DNA of 64,000 nucleotides, taken from NCBI GenBank assembly GCA_951217055.1, contig OX578276.1, positions 17,653,430 to 17,717,429 of the forward strand, in the 5' to 3' direction. How positions within the stretch are numbered: the first letter of the stretch is position 1; each line of letters opens with the position of its first letter. Both the position numbers and the translations under genes were made by a program. The stretch comes from Gerris lacustris (lineage: Eukaryota; Arthropoda; Insecta; Hemiptera; Gerridae). Of the stretch, positions 13,701 to 24,103 are shown one piece after another. The notes under the pieces were generated by a model. That model was not told the origin of the DNA. It saw only the letters and a program-made list of their open reading frames with translations, and made no database searches.

Positions 13701-15702
13701 ATTGTCTGATTTATTAATTAAAACCGGAGCTGAATCAGTGAATCAGTGTTGCCGTAATTGGAGGAAAATTAAAGAGAAATTTCAACTTAAAGAAGACTTG
13801 AAAATTCTAAGAAATAAAAAAAAGAAAATGTGATCAATAAGCATTATAAAATTGTGAGAATAAAGTATTGGGTTTTTATTGAAATATAATTTCTATCCAT
13901 AAGATGGTGCTATAATTTCTAGATATAATAACTTATTATTAGTTATTAACTAATATAACTTGCTAGAATATTTCCATGAAAAATATGACCAATTACGTAA
14001 CAATAATAAATTATATTGGGACTTACGTGATATTCAGATAGTCGAAAGAAACGACGAATCCCGGGGAATTGACTTTAGTCATTTCAACGAAGAGTTCTTG
14101 AAGATAAGAATTACTCTCGACTTGACCTGTTACTGATTCAGACGAAGTTTCATTTGTCTGCGTTTGTTTTAATTTAGCTGTGTCAGCCAGAATGTTTGCC
14201 TTTATAGAGTCTACGAGCTCCATGGATTTTTCCGGATTCACAACAAATGAAACCAATTCTGCGAAGAGCTTGCTGTTTTTGATTGTATGAGATATTCCGG
14301 TCTCTTCAGAGTCGTTCGGCTCATTTATTTCACTCCCAGGTGCTACTGCATTTGGAGACGCCGGATTTTTACTCCCAGGTACTGCAGTTGAAGAAGTGGG
14401 TGTCTTCAGTGTAGTTGTGGTTGTCAAACCTGCCTTCTCAGATGGTGGATGAGATAAACAAGTAAGAGCGAGACTCATCCATAACAAAACCTGTGAACCA
14501 TAGAAATAATGTTTAAATCAAATATAAATAGGAAAAAAACAAAAAAAAGTACCAAAGTTTCAGACAATTTATCAAAATAAATCGAAATTTTCAAGGAGTT
14601 ACCAAAATTCTTTTATTTTTTCATCTATAGGCACTCTATTACCCATTCTAAAAGTCCTCATTAGGGGGTAGGGAAGGAGACATTTAAAGATACCTTTTTA
14701 AATAAGAACTGATGATGGATTGTAAGTTGTAATAATTTAAGTCTATCATTTAATTAAGATATAATTACAAGATAAAAAGAACTTTTTTTTTTTACTAGGT
14801 TTATAAATTTTCTGTTGAATCGTATGTAATGTTGATAATATAATTGTTATTGTTATATAATATATAATGTTAGTGAAAAAAAAAATATAATAGTTCCGAA
14901 TTTATTTACTTCACATAAATGACAACCATCTAGAGAGCTGATCTTAAACCTATTAAAGGACAAATCTTTGTACAACGGATCTCCCCAACACCAAATTTAA
15001 ACCATGCCATCGATATATTTGAAATAATATAATCGATATATTTCCTGTTTTGCTGTCATTCAATGTTTATCTCTTATTTATAAAAATCACAAATTTGAAA
15101 CCCGTCAAAATAAAGATTGCGTAAATATGGGACATAGAAAAACAAATAAAATAACTTGCGGATTTTTTCCGAACTAACTTTCCATACAGCAAAATTTGCT
15201 GAAAACCAATTAAATTCTGCTGAAAGATGGCTAAAAGTATTAAAATAATGCATTGTCATCGTGTTCTGAGCTATGCTAAAAGTTTCAAATGTCTAGCTAT
15301 TCGGGAAGTTAGTTAGAAATCGATTGCCAGATTTGTTACGGACAAACAAACAAACAAGAAAGCAAGCTAATAAAAACGTAGTAAAAAGTACTTTTTATCT
15401 TGTAATTATTGAATCTGAAGATGGCCAAAACTGGTTATTTTTATTAAAAATACTTTGTGTGAAAACCTAGTGTTTTTTTTTTTGTTAATTTCATAATGAG
15501 TACCTAAATATGCCGCATTGGAGAAGCAAACCCTTGATAATTAACATATTTGCTAAGATTAGAAACTTCTACAACTCATTAAGTAATTTAATTTGATTCT
15601 TTACTGATTTTTTGTGTTATAAATGGGTTTATCATAAATCATAATCTAAAGAAATAGGGGGACTGTAATGTTAAAATGTTTTACCTGTAGTGATGTGGGC
15701 AT
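1965..15702 (-). CDS. Unrecognised secreted glycoprotein, 246 aa, five exons
   Basis: Exons, transcribed right to left: 15702-15685, 14490-14027, 8941-8817, 3459-3403, 2041-1965 (TAG at 1967-1965). All junctions are GT-AG with good donors (GTAAGT after exons 2 and 4) and pyrimidine-rich acceptors, and every phase matches. Exon 1 gives MPTSLQ; exon 2 continues VLLWMSLALTCLSH, which together read as a signal peptide of about 20 residues. A Thr/Ser/Pro-rich stretch follows (about 28-60), then a helical-looking region (about 70-115) and a C-terminal half containing RMWGILPDELNNKTVYFLANHYG. Sequons include N159, N163, N187 and N222 (NET, formed across the exon 4/5 junction), plus NDS and NET in exon 2. 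The only cysteine lies in the signal peptide. There is no transmembrane segment after it. I do not recognise the family. The role is inferred only as extracellular; mucin-like O-glycosylation of the Thr/Ser region is possible. The splice model is strong, the function unknown. Confidence 0.85.
2187..2487. repeat. Minisatellite, seven copies of a 43-bp unit
   Basis: The word GACTCATTAATCAA recurs at 2197, 2240, 2283, 2326, 2369, 2412 and 2455, exactly 43 bp apart. The rest of each unit reads GAAGGCTGTGGTTTTT followed by a variable TATACGACCACC or CATATGAGCACC. It lies in intron 4 of the secreted-glycoprotein gene. Confidence 0.95.
3746..5051. mobile_element. Composite hAT element, 1.3 kb, target duplication TAGATACA
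   Basis: The outer end CAGTGGCGTAGCTAG at 3746 pairs with TAGTTACGCCACTG ending at 5051; TAGATACA flanks both (3738-3745 and 5052-5059). A second right-hand end (TAGTTACGCCACTG) sits at 3960-3973, so a nearly complete short element is nested at the left. From about 4340 to 4960 the interior repeats a module of GGGGCCCC, 'atcgacat..gtacaagag' and 'tattatgctct' several times. No transposase frame is visible. Confidence 0.85.
5052..5830. other. Intronic stretch with no recognisable feature
   Basis: This is part of intron 3 of the secreted-glycoprotein gene. The short open frames at 5362-5556 and in antisense show no domain, codon pattern or splice context, and I see nothing else. Confidence 0.5.
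5831..6610. mobile_element. hAT-type nonautonomous element, 780 bp
   Basis: The left end CAGTGGCATACATAGG and the right end TGTACGCTACTG resemble the CAGTGGCGTA termini of neighbouring elements. The flanks GATGCACA (5823-5830) and GATGCACG (6611-6618) match at seven of eight positions, as expected for an older hAT target duplication. There is no transposase. Confidence 0.7.
6930..7613. repeat. Direct repeat pair around the motif GGGGTCCGGGGGTCCTC
   Basis: Two copies, about 6930-7062 and 7491-7613, share the G-run/TCCGGGGGTCCTC block, 'tttaaatttaa', 'atgagttttaa', 'atttctgagggcaa' and 'agatgtttggtgggga'. A 15-base G run (6930-6944) marks the first. On the minus strand just beside it (6900-6925) is a GGTTCAAGTCC word like a Pol III B box, so tRNA-derived repeat debris is possible. 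Confidence 0.7.
7660..8690. repeat. 354-bp tandem array built from hAT-like element DNA
   Basis: The word CCATCTTGCC occurs at 7980, 8334 and 8688, exactly 354 bp apart. Units 7980-8333 and 8334-8687 are almost identical (ACACC against ACGCC is one visible change), preceded by a more diverged partial unit from about 7660. Each unit ends with GGGCCCATAGTTATGCCACT, the right terminus of the CAGTGGCGTA hAT family. It lies in intron 3 of the secreted-glycoprotein gene. Confidence 0.92.
8942..9708. other. AT-rich intronic DNA
   Basis: This is part of intron 2 of the secreted-glycoprotein gene and is very AT-rich at 9380-9600. I see no RNA gene, exon or bounded repeat. Confidence 0.5.
9709..10383. 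mobile_element. Tc1/mariner-type MITE carrying an ATG-containing insert
   Basis: The ends GATTTGTTCCAACCACCAG and GTGTGGTTGGAACAAACC are inverted copies flanked by TA on both sides (9707-9708, 10384-10385), and match the short element at 24390-24524. The middle has a frame starting ATG at 9985 (MDELIVDEDKHQSLKL) after a leader-like stretch. No donor site follows. Confidence 0.65.
11064..11272. mobile_element. MITE with TIR CTTCTTTAGATTGTTACTCC
   Basis: The left end ACTTCTTTAGATTGTTACTCC is mirrored by GGAGTAACAATCTAAAGAAGT at about 11250-11271. The same ends, and the internal phrase 'gatgtttagtccaat..ggacaaagaaatat', recur at 60554-60791. Confidence 0.8.
11600..12500 (-). repeat. Dispersed repeat related to 38665-39190
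   Basis: On the minus strand it shares with 38665-39190 the phrases 'taacgaact.gtcc.atttg.taaattg', 'ccatttt..tacggctgagcc' and 'gtgtttgtt'. A short CATAACATAACAG tandem run lies at about 12296-12345. Ends and class are unclear; LINE or DNA element are both possible. Confidence 0.55.
12949..13401 (+). mobile_element. Element with 13-bp TIR AGGGTCCGTAGGC
   Basis: It starts AGGGTCCGTAGGC and ends GCCTACGGACCCT. Inside are the 'gtgtctgtccgtcc' run and a long T tract at 13147-13170. Its left half is repeated in reverse at 1-245. It has no coding capacity and the superfamily is not assigned. Confidence 0.65.
13402..14026. other. Intronic DNA with no recognisable feature
   Basis: This is the part of intron 2 next to the donor site of exon 2 of the secreted-glycoprotein gene (GTAAGT at 14026-14021). 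I see nothing else. Confidence 0.5.
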
Positions 15703-16057
15703 TTTGTTTGAAAATGGACGCGACGCTAGCGGAGGTACACTGGCTGCTGAAGAAGGTCGATGGTACTGTTCAGGTCGGAGTCTCATGCGGTACTGAGAGC
15801 ATTACATGTGTATATGCAGCGGATAATAAATTATTAGGGCAGCACAGATCAGTCTGTCTGTTTCTTCCTGTCTCCTGACCAATCAAGCTTCAAGTTCAAA
15901 CTTACTCTTATTTCCCCTTCCCTCTCAACTTCATCTTAATCTTTTATTTTTGCAAATAATTTATTCCGTTAATTGCCTATTAGACTGCCAATTTATATAT
16001 TTTTGTCAATACCAGTGTCTTATTTAAGGCATTCATTGTACAGTAGTGGTTATCTAC

Positions 16058-16058
<1 letters not shown>

Positions 16059-16139
<81 letters not shown>
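16059..16139. repeat. (TA)n microsatellite, about 40 units
   Basis: Uninterrupted TA dinucleotides for about 80 bp just upstream (in gene direction) of the secreted-glycoprotein gene. It creates fake open frames of alternating Tyr and Ile on both strands. Confidence 0.98.
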
Positions 16140-16143
<4 letters not shown>

Positions 16144-16159
16144 AAATTCTTTATAGGCT

Positions 16160-18990
16160 CATCCATTCTTTGAGATATTTTAACCAAATTTGGCACACAT
16201 ATTTTTCCTCTAATATTGTCAAATACTAGCATAGTTTCATCCCCAAATACACGGATGGCGGCGGCGGCTATTATTGTGCTACGTTTCCACCTTTGGTAGA
16301 TTTTTTCCCACTGTGTCACTGAAGAAAACCAAGTGGGGTTGCTGTTGCCAAATCTTTTATTGTTTACTTTTGTACCACCCATCATTTTATTATTTTTGTA
16401 ACAATTAAACTAATTTTATAACATTTATATTTTCAATTTAATGTCCCCACAGCAATACGACAAACTGTACAAGTAACTGCTATAGACAGGATCTTCATTT
16501 AGAAGTTAATTTTATATGTGTACTAAGTACTAATACAGAAAAAGTATATAATTTAAAAAAAAACCTCGGAAAAGTGGAAATTGTTTTGCACTGTTTATTT
16601 ATAATATTGAGTAATATTATCATTTTTTCCCCGCCTGCTGCTCATGGAGAGAGAAATATTCAGATGGGAAGTTTTAATTGGTTCCCGCTCTTTATTTCCC
16701 GCCAGTTTCTCTTACTGGGAGAAATGCCCGCACTCCAGAAGTGGGAAGGAAGGGCTTTAACTATTCCCGCTAGAAATCAGGACTTTTCATTGGTTCCCGC
16801 TCTTTATTTCCCCCCGGTTTCTTCTAATTATTCATATATCGTAGCACCGGTGATGCATTTATTATCTGGGCTTTATTCTCGACCTGTGTTCCGTTTATAA
16901 TGTGTAGTTAGTTTATTATCATAGCCATAACAAATGTTAAATATAGAGAATTCTGGTGAATTCATCGCCGTTTATCATGAATTGCCTGAACTGGGCACAA
17001 GCAGCTTCCGAGTCAGACATCTTGTCCCAAGAATTTCACAAAATAAACTGAGGTTTTCATAATCCCGAAACGTGTATATTTATATCAATGTTTGCGCAAA
17101 CATCATGTTTGACGTATATGGCCTATGTTTGCGCAAACCTAATGTTTGAGAAAACATTTTTTGGTGGGCGTGGCTAATCACTGGACAGGCTCAATTTAGT
17201 TAAATGCACAAGTTTAGCGAAGCCCCACTTATAGATTAGTAGATATTTGTTTATATATTATTTAGAAACTAGAAACGTTTTAATGTGTTTGAAATGTTAT
17301 ATTGGACAACATTTCGAAGCGAACTAAAGAGCTTTACTAAATATTAAGTGTGAATACGAGTAAACGCTTACTAAATATTAAGTCACTTAAAATTTAGTGA
17401 ATCACTTAATAACTTAATACGTGTAAATCAAGGGACACTACTCGATTATAATATAAAAAAAGTAATTTTAAGTTAAGCCATCTTTTTCTACTAAATCTCG
17501 GAAACTGAAGACGCTATAATCTCTAAACCAGAGTTTAGGAAGTATCTTTGATGATATATCGTACGCTAACCTGGAAAATTTTTCCGCTATTATAATTCAA
17601 GATGGCGGAAAATGTTGTGTCATTTTTCCATAACTTTAGAACCACTTGAACTAAAACCTTTTTTTTGGAAATTAGTTACTTAATTGTAACATGATCATGG
17701 TCTATAAAGGGATTTTAAAATTTAACTTGTTAATCCAAGATGGCGGCTATAATTATTTTTAAAAGCTAAATCACCTTTATTCTTCTTTTTAAATATTTTT
17801 AGTCTTGAACGTTAGAATAGCTAAAGTTTAAAGTATTTTTCCTTTGATGATTTAAAATCATCCACTAAGCAAGGGTTCTTGATCCGGTATTTTCATTCAA
17901 GATGGCGTATATTTGCATGTATTTTGTTATTTAGGTGTATATATATATTCAGAACCATTTAGACTTTTAGAAATTTATAAATTAGTCACTTATTATTATA
18001 CAAAGATGTCCAATAAAAGGATTTTTGAAATCTTATCTGTAGGGGGCAAAATATTGAAGATAGAAAAAATATTTTCGAGTAAAAGTTTATTATTTTTCTC
18101 CAATTTAAAATTTTGAAGTTGGGTTGCCTGGGGGCAAAGTAGATGGTTGCCCCTAGTGGGTGATTGCATGAAAACAAACTTCCCTTTGCATGGTAGAGAT
18201 TCCCCAAGTTTCATTAGTTTATCTCTAACCGTTCAAAAGTTAAGAGGGGGGGGGGGGGGGGGAGGACTTTTGGACCACCCTGTACTATTGATTTTTGTAA
18301 ACGCCCGGGCAACGCCAGGTACTTCAGCTAGTGGTATTTTGCTCTTCAATTCTTTGAGTTATCTTCACTAATTTTGGAACACATATTTTTCATCTCCCTG
18401 GTAAAAATACTGATTAAGTTTTATCCCCTAAAACTAATTCGTTTTGAATTTACTTGTTGACAATGTATTATTTTGAGGTTGCTGGAAAGAAGGTGATTAT
18501 GCTCAAGATTAGCAATGAGAACTATTTATTTTTTTAAAAAAAAATAGGGAGAGCTTTTCTTTAGGTTTCCCCTATGTGATATGTGAAATTAATCAAATTT
18601 TGACTATCACGGTTTTAAAATTTGGAGAGAAAGGGATTATTAAGTTTTGCTTGAAACCCTATTTAAACTTCTAATAGATTCTTGAAAGTCTTCTATAAGT
18701 CTATTACTCAAAGGGTAGAAATAATGGTATGGATAAGAGAGGATAAGCAAAACACCTGGAACTTGATTAAATAATATTTTATCGCATCAAATATCGTATT
18801 ATGATGTAACAAGCACGGATAGTGCTAGTTTAAATATAACCCAAGACTGAAGAATCTAAAACAAGATTAGGGTTTATTTTATTTATTTAAGTCTAAAAAT
18901 AGAGTAAGAAATCTTTTTTAAAGTCTAAAACAAGACTAAGCAATATTAGTACATCTAATAGATAAAAACTGGGTTGAATTTTGTGTGGTA
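16160..18990. other. Intergenic DNA with dispersed repeat fragments
   Basis: It holds a duplicated ATTGGTTCCCGCTCTTTATT phrase (about 16678 and 16789), two TTTGCGCAAA palindromes (17091, 17126), several AAGATGGCG words typical of insect repeat DNA (17590-17910), a run of 17 G (18246-18262), and 'cgcccgggcaacgccaggta..tcagctagt' (18301-18335), which resembles the 3' end of RTE-like LINEs. No gene was found. Confidence 0.5.
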
Positions 18991-19478
18991 CAGTCTGTAT
19001 TATGAAAGAAGACGTGCGTTGACAGCGCGGGAAATCAGATGACACTCAGATTGGCCAACCTATGTGAGGGTAAAAATAAAGCCACTAGGTCTGTGGGTGA
19101 GGGTGGGGCAGATAACTTGTTTGTAAACAAAAGAAGGTTATGTTCCTCGTACCAAATCGCGATCTTTTTAACTATTGTTGTCTATAGATTTTCACATCTT
19201 ATTACGAATATATTTCAATATTTCTTCTAAGAGTTCTTTTTTCTTCATCACGATGATAACTAAACAACAAGGAGAAGGAAAATGTAGGAGGGGTGGAGGT
19301 TACGAACCCTTTTTAAACGGTTATCCCAAGTGCCGCGCCCCTCCACTAGAGATTTTTATTTTTACCTAGTTGGCTCAACCTATTGCCCGCCAAAATCTCG
19401 AGCTCTCATTGGCTCTCCCCCCAATGTGTCAAACTTTCCCGCGCTGTCAACGCACGTCTTCTTTCATAATACAGACTG
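18991..19478. mobile_element. Nonautonomous element with 44-bp perfect TIRs and TA duplication
   Basis: The left arm starts CAGTCTGTATTATGAAAGAA and runs to GACAGCGCGGGAAA; the right arm is its exact inverse. TA flanks both sides (18989-18990, 19479-19480), which fits Tc1/mariner. The 400-bp interior has only short chance frames. Confidence 0.9.
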
Positions 19479-19479
19479 T

Positions 19480-22248
19480 AGTTAGCAATTATTTATTTGG
19501 TATTAAAAAGTTGTACAACAATCCTTGCACTAAACTTTTCCATTGATAGAACTTGGTTCAGTTTTTTCCATTTAATTAGTTATTACGAGTTAACGTGGTT
19601 AAATTTGATTGATATCGGACCATTTTTATTAAAATTTTAACTTGCAGGGAAGTTGGGAATTTTTATTACAATTATATTAAATTGGTTTACCAAAATGAAT
19701 ACCGATATCAATAAATACTTAAAAACTACAACACTTTAATTTAAAAGGTGTAGATGTGGGTCGTGAAGGGTAATAAAACGATGTGGTTTAAATTTTACGA
19801 AATGGCTATATTTCGCCCCACTCCGGGGCATAGACGTGCCTGCAACATCATTTAAACTTCATATAAATACAAATCTGACTAGGGGAAAAATAAACTATAC
19901 ATAAAAAAACCCTATTTTAGAATTGAGATCAAATAAAATATTTAAAAAAACCTACCGGTAAACGAAGGTTTGGTTACATGTTTAAAAATTATTAGTCAAA
20001 TTCATCTATATAAATTAGAATCGTCTTTAGACGTCACTCTCCTACTAAACTCTAAACTAACTGGTTTAAAGAAACATAACATATTTGAAAAAGTAACAAT
20101 TAACAATTAAAACAATTAAAAACGATTAAAAACAAAAATTATCACATATTTTAATTTAGAAGTAAGCAACTTCCATAATCGAGAAGGCCCTACTTAACTG
20201 AAGAATACAATAGTTTTCTTTTTACTAGAATCTAGAATAATGGCTACGCGTAACCTGAGATTTTGCACGTTCTTAGCAATAATTCGTATATGAGAAAGTA
20301 ATATAACAAACATATTCAAACCTTGTGAGCACTAAAACTTGAATTTTTATATTTTAAGTTAAAAAACATAAACGAACCTGGTTTAGAGATTCAACAGTTG
20401 AATCTTTACAGCGCCAAATCTCGGTTTAATGTAAAGTGCTGCCGCCTGTAGGATACTACATCTAAACTCTTTATCAACTATTTTATGACGTCAGTTTATT
20501 TTGTTTTCGAATTTAAATTCAATCGTTTACGCCTTTTAACGAATTGATTACCTCAATGTAATATAGTGTGATCGTTAATCAGTTATTAATTTTCTAATTT
20601 TTATATAAATATTTCAACGAGTTTTAGGCTAAAGTGATGCTGTAAATGTTTCATAAGTGTGAAAAATAATCAATACGCAGGTTGTTTACGCAACTCTTCA
20701 TCTCATACTGGTCCTGTTTATGTTTTAGTACGTTGTCCGCTTCATTGCCGCAGCCTGTTACTCCTTTTTTAAACTTTTATTTTTCTCGTCGAGTGACGAA
20801 CGACAATTTCTACTAATTCTTTCTATCAGTATTCGTCGATCTTTGTATACTTTTCCAACATTCAATGTCGACTTAAATAGGGTAAATGTTTTCCAATATA
20901 TTGACATTTTGTTTATTATTTCGGTCTTGATTTATTATTATCATCATGTTATTTTATTAAAGGATTTCGATTTCACTTTATAGTCACGATGTACGATTCT
21001 GTTACATGTTAAGCTCTGGGTAGAACGGTACAAGTTGTTGCCACATGTTGACAGGGATAACCCGGGGCCAAAAACATGAACTTTTGGTAAAACTGAAGAA
21101 TACGGTGCTGTTTGGGGGAAGGGGGCTAGAAAACTTGGTGGGCCTCACAATAATAGAATTATTATTTTGACAAAGGGATATCAACTCTCTTATGTACACA
21201 TCATAAAGTTACTCTTTCAAATCTATAAATAATAATACAAATATACTGTTTGACAAAGGGATATAATCTCGTAAGTGAATAAATCAAGCAAAATTTGGCC
21301 GCCAAGCGATTCTTGACTGCACCGATTCCTTCAGTTTGGGTCAAATGCGAACCAATTAATATTTCTCGCATATTTACAGCAGATATTGGTTTTTGTTTGA
21401 TTTCCAATGTAATCCTTAAGGAGAGATTAAATTTCATTGGATTTAACATGTTTACCATTTTTGGCTATTTATTGGCTTACTAGGCAAAGTTATTAAATGC
21501 ATTATGTATTGGTATTGTTGTGAAAAATATCTAAACAATTTGTTGGATAATTTTTATTAGGCAACAAAATTGCCATTACAATAGAGTCTCGCTAATCCAG
21601 ATTGCTCTAGTCTGGAGGAATATGAAATAGGAAAAAAGGGTGGGGAAAGCCTGTAGAGTCTATATAGAGATAATATTATAATAAAGTAAGTACTGTAATA
21701 AAAATTCATAAAAAAGGAAAAATCCATAAGCCAATGACCAACTGAACAACGGTACACTCAAGCCAGGGTCTAAAAACCCTAGATGAAGACATCTTTTCTA
21801 TCCTTTCTTATCTGTCTTCAACCATCGCTCTATCTACTGGGCTCTTCATAGAACATTCGTAATACCCAATAGAGTCAAGAGATAGCTCTAGATATACTTA
21901 AATAAATTTAAACTGACAGTACTGCACCTCCAAACGAGAAAAACCTGAAAATGTAAATTTACGCCCACAGGGCTTCAAAGTTTGGCAAACAAAGTTAAAG
22001 CAGTGGGCAGACGTAGAAGCCTTGCCGATTTTATCCTTGATGTTATTTTATCTAATTTCTTGTGATGTCTATATTCAATATTGTGTCCTTGAAATTTCAA
22101 TATGGATGGTGACACAGGGAGGTCTCCCTAATTAAAATTGGGCATTATTTTAGAGTATGTAGTGTACCCTCATATTTTAGTTATTAAAAATTTAGTATTT
22201 TTTATTAAAGGTACACTAGGTTAATAGAGATTTTTTTCCTAGTCATTT
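19480..22248. other. Intergenic DNA between the secreted-glycoprotein gene and DUSP12
   Basis: It holds a repeat fragment around 19797 ('ggctatatttcgccccactccgg', related to one near 30285) and a pogo-like terminus fragment (AGAGTCTCGCTAATCCAGA, 21583-21601). The rest, including 20160-21000, shows nothing recognisable. Confidence 0.5.
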
Positions 22249-22250
22249 TT

Positions 22251-23723
22251 AGTACAGGAGATAGCTTGCAAAAAAGTGTCTGACTAACATCAAGCTAAAA
22301 TATTGTGTATACATTAATCTTTTAGTGCCATTTAAGAATATGTGTATGTATTATGAATATGTCTGCAGGGCATAGCTTGGCAAAAGGCATTTGAAAAAAT
22401 GCATCCACCATAATTGAAGGGTTAATAACAAAAACAACCTTTGTCCATAAAAAAAAAAAATTTCAGGAAAGTAAAAAAACTGACATACTTCCTTATTTCA
22501 GAAGGAAACCTATTTTTTTTATGTCAGTATTTTACTTTAACATTTTTGTCGTGTTGTAACATTGTTATTACAATATATTATTCACTCTTTGTGACCCTAA
22601 AAACTGAATATATTTAACAACTCTGGGACGTAGGCAGTTTTTGGAGAAAATGTACTAAAACAAAAGCAATTTTTGGTAGAAATTCTAAACTAAGGTTATC
22701 AACTATTCATAATTATTACTTTGCAAATAGGTATAAATAGATAAAAAAAGAGAAGTCATGTCAATCAATTTATTATCAATCTTACTTTAATTTCTGTTTT
22801 TCCCTTAATATTAAAGGGTAGTTTATATTTCCTCAAAAAACAACCTATGTCCATGGACATTGTTTGTTTTTGAAGAACTACTCAATTTTTTAAGATATTT
22901 TTCTTTGAACACGGGCAGTTTTTGCATGAATAGCTTCAATGGGGATTTAGTTCCTATTGATAACAATAGAATGCTCTAAAACCAATTTTTCATTTTTTGG
23001 ACAAAGGTTGTTTTTGTTATGAACCCTTCAATTGTCCTGCCAATTATGGTGGACAATGTGATTTTCATGATCCTGAGTACAAAATTAGTTAGTAGACCAA
23101 AAATCAAATTGATGTTTGTCACTTGATAGGTGACCACTTTGATTTGGAGTAATATTTGATTAACTAAACCTATCAAGTGACAAACTCATATCTACTTGAT
23201 TTTCGGCTAAGTAATTAATTTCGGGCACTTTTTTACTTTAGCACCCCCCTATACCCCTCTGTGTTAATAGTTATTTAGGCAAAGGAACATATACAGAGTA
23301 GCATAATATATTCCTTAGTCTAAATTACTATTAAGACTGAGGGATATTTATTCCAATGTACCTTGGTACAAAGGAATATCACACTTGTGTGACCAACTTA
23401 AGATAAAGCTTAATAACTTAATCAACTATTAAGATAAAGGAATATTAAATATAAAACGGCCTCAGGAGTCTCAATGTCTCGGGGAAACAAACACACAAAC
23501 CTTTGAGACTATTGTAGGGCAGACTATTTTTTATAACCATAACCAAGGGGGGTCCACCATAATGGCAGCTCTCCACCAGTTTTTTTTTTTAAATGCCTAT
23601 TGCCAAGCTATGTCCCGCTGACAAACTTTGCTGACTACATATTCTAAAAGGGCACCAAAAGATTAACAAATATACAAAATTCTAGCTTGATGTTAGTCAG
23701 ACTTTTACACGCTATCTCCTAGA
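22251..23723. mobile_element. Fold-back element, copy A, with a nested long-TIR element
   Basis: The left end 'aggagatagcttgcaaaaaa' and the right end 'acacgctatctcct' are inverted, followed inward by 'gtctgactaacatcaagcta' and its inverse. A second element about 22405-23055 is nested in it, with inverted ends AATTGAAGGGTTAATAACAA and GTTATGAACCCTTCAATT. Copies B (48429-50411) and C (51737-52056) share the outer ends. Confidence 0.75.
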
Positions 23724-23869
23724 CTTTTTGTCTGTTTCTCAAAAATGGTAAATTTCTATAAGCTTTATTTACTATTTACTATTTAAGTTTTTATTTTTAT
23801 TCTTTTTTTTTTGGAATAGTGAATTAACTATGTTTCCCTGTTACTACAATAAAATGCAATTATTACACT

Positions 23870-24030
23870 TTTTTGGGGTGGTTTTAGTGCCGTTTGACAG
23901 CTTAAGTCATTACAGGACGGGGGTTATCCGGCCACTTTACTCATCTAATCGATAAGATCATCAGTGTAAAATATGTCTCACCTCTCTGGGATTTGAACTC
24001 TTATTACTACACTTAAACTATGTTATGTGT
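23870..24030 (-). repeat. SINE-like sequence with a B-box-like word
   Basis: On the minus strand, GAGTTCAAATCCCAGAGAGG is followed by a roughly 120-bp tail ending 'ggcactaaaaccaccccaaaaaa'. The word matches a Pol III B box (GGTTCAAATCC); no A box is visible. It is probably a truncated tRNA-derived SINE. Confidence 0.4.
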
Positions 24031-24103
24031 ATGCTATATTTATTGGTATTATGTTTTAGGTAATTGTTTCTGACCACTGCCAGTATTGTAGCAAGTAAAG
24101 ACA

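Noticed and set aside
14023..14487. 154-codon minus-strand frame as a complete gene
   Set aside because: Its stop codon is the TAA of the GTAAGT donor, and its first codon is preceded by an acceptor. It is exon 2 of the five-exon gene.
16050..16385. Minus frame ending in alternating Tyr/Ile
   Set aside because: It is caused by the (TA)n microsatellite and neighbouring repeat DNA.
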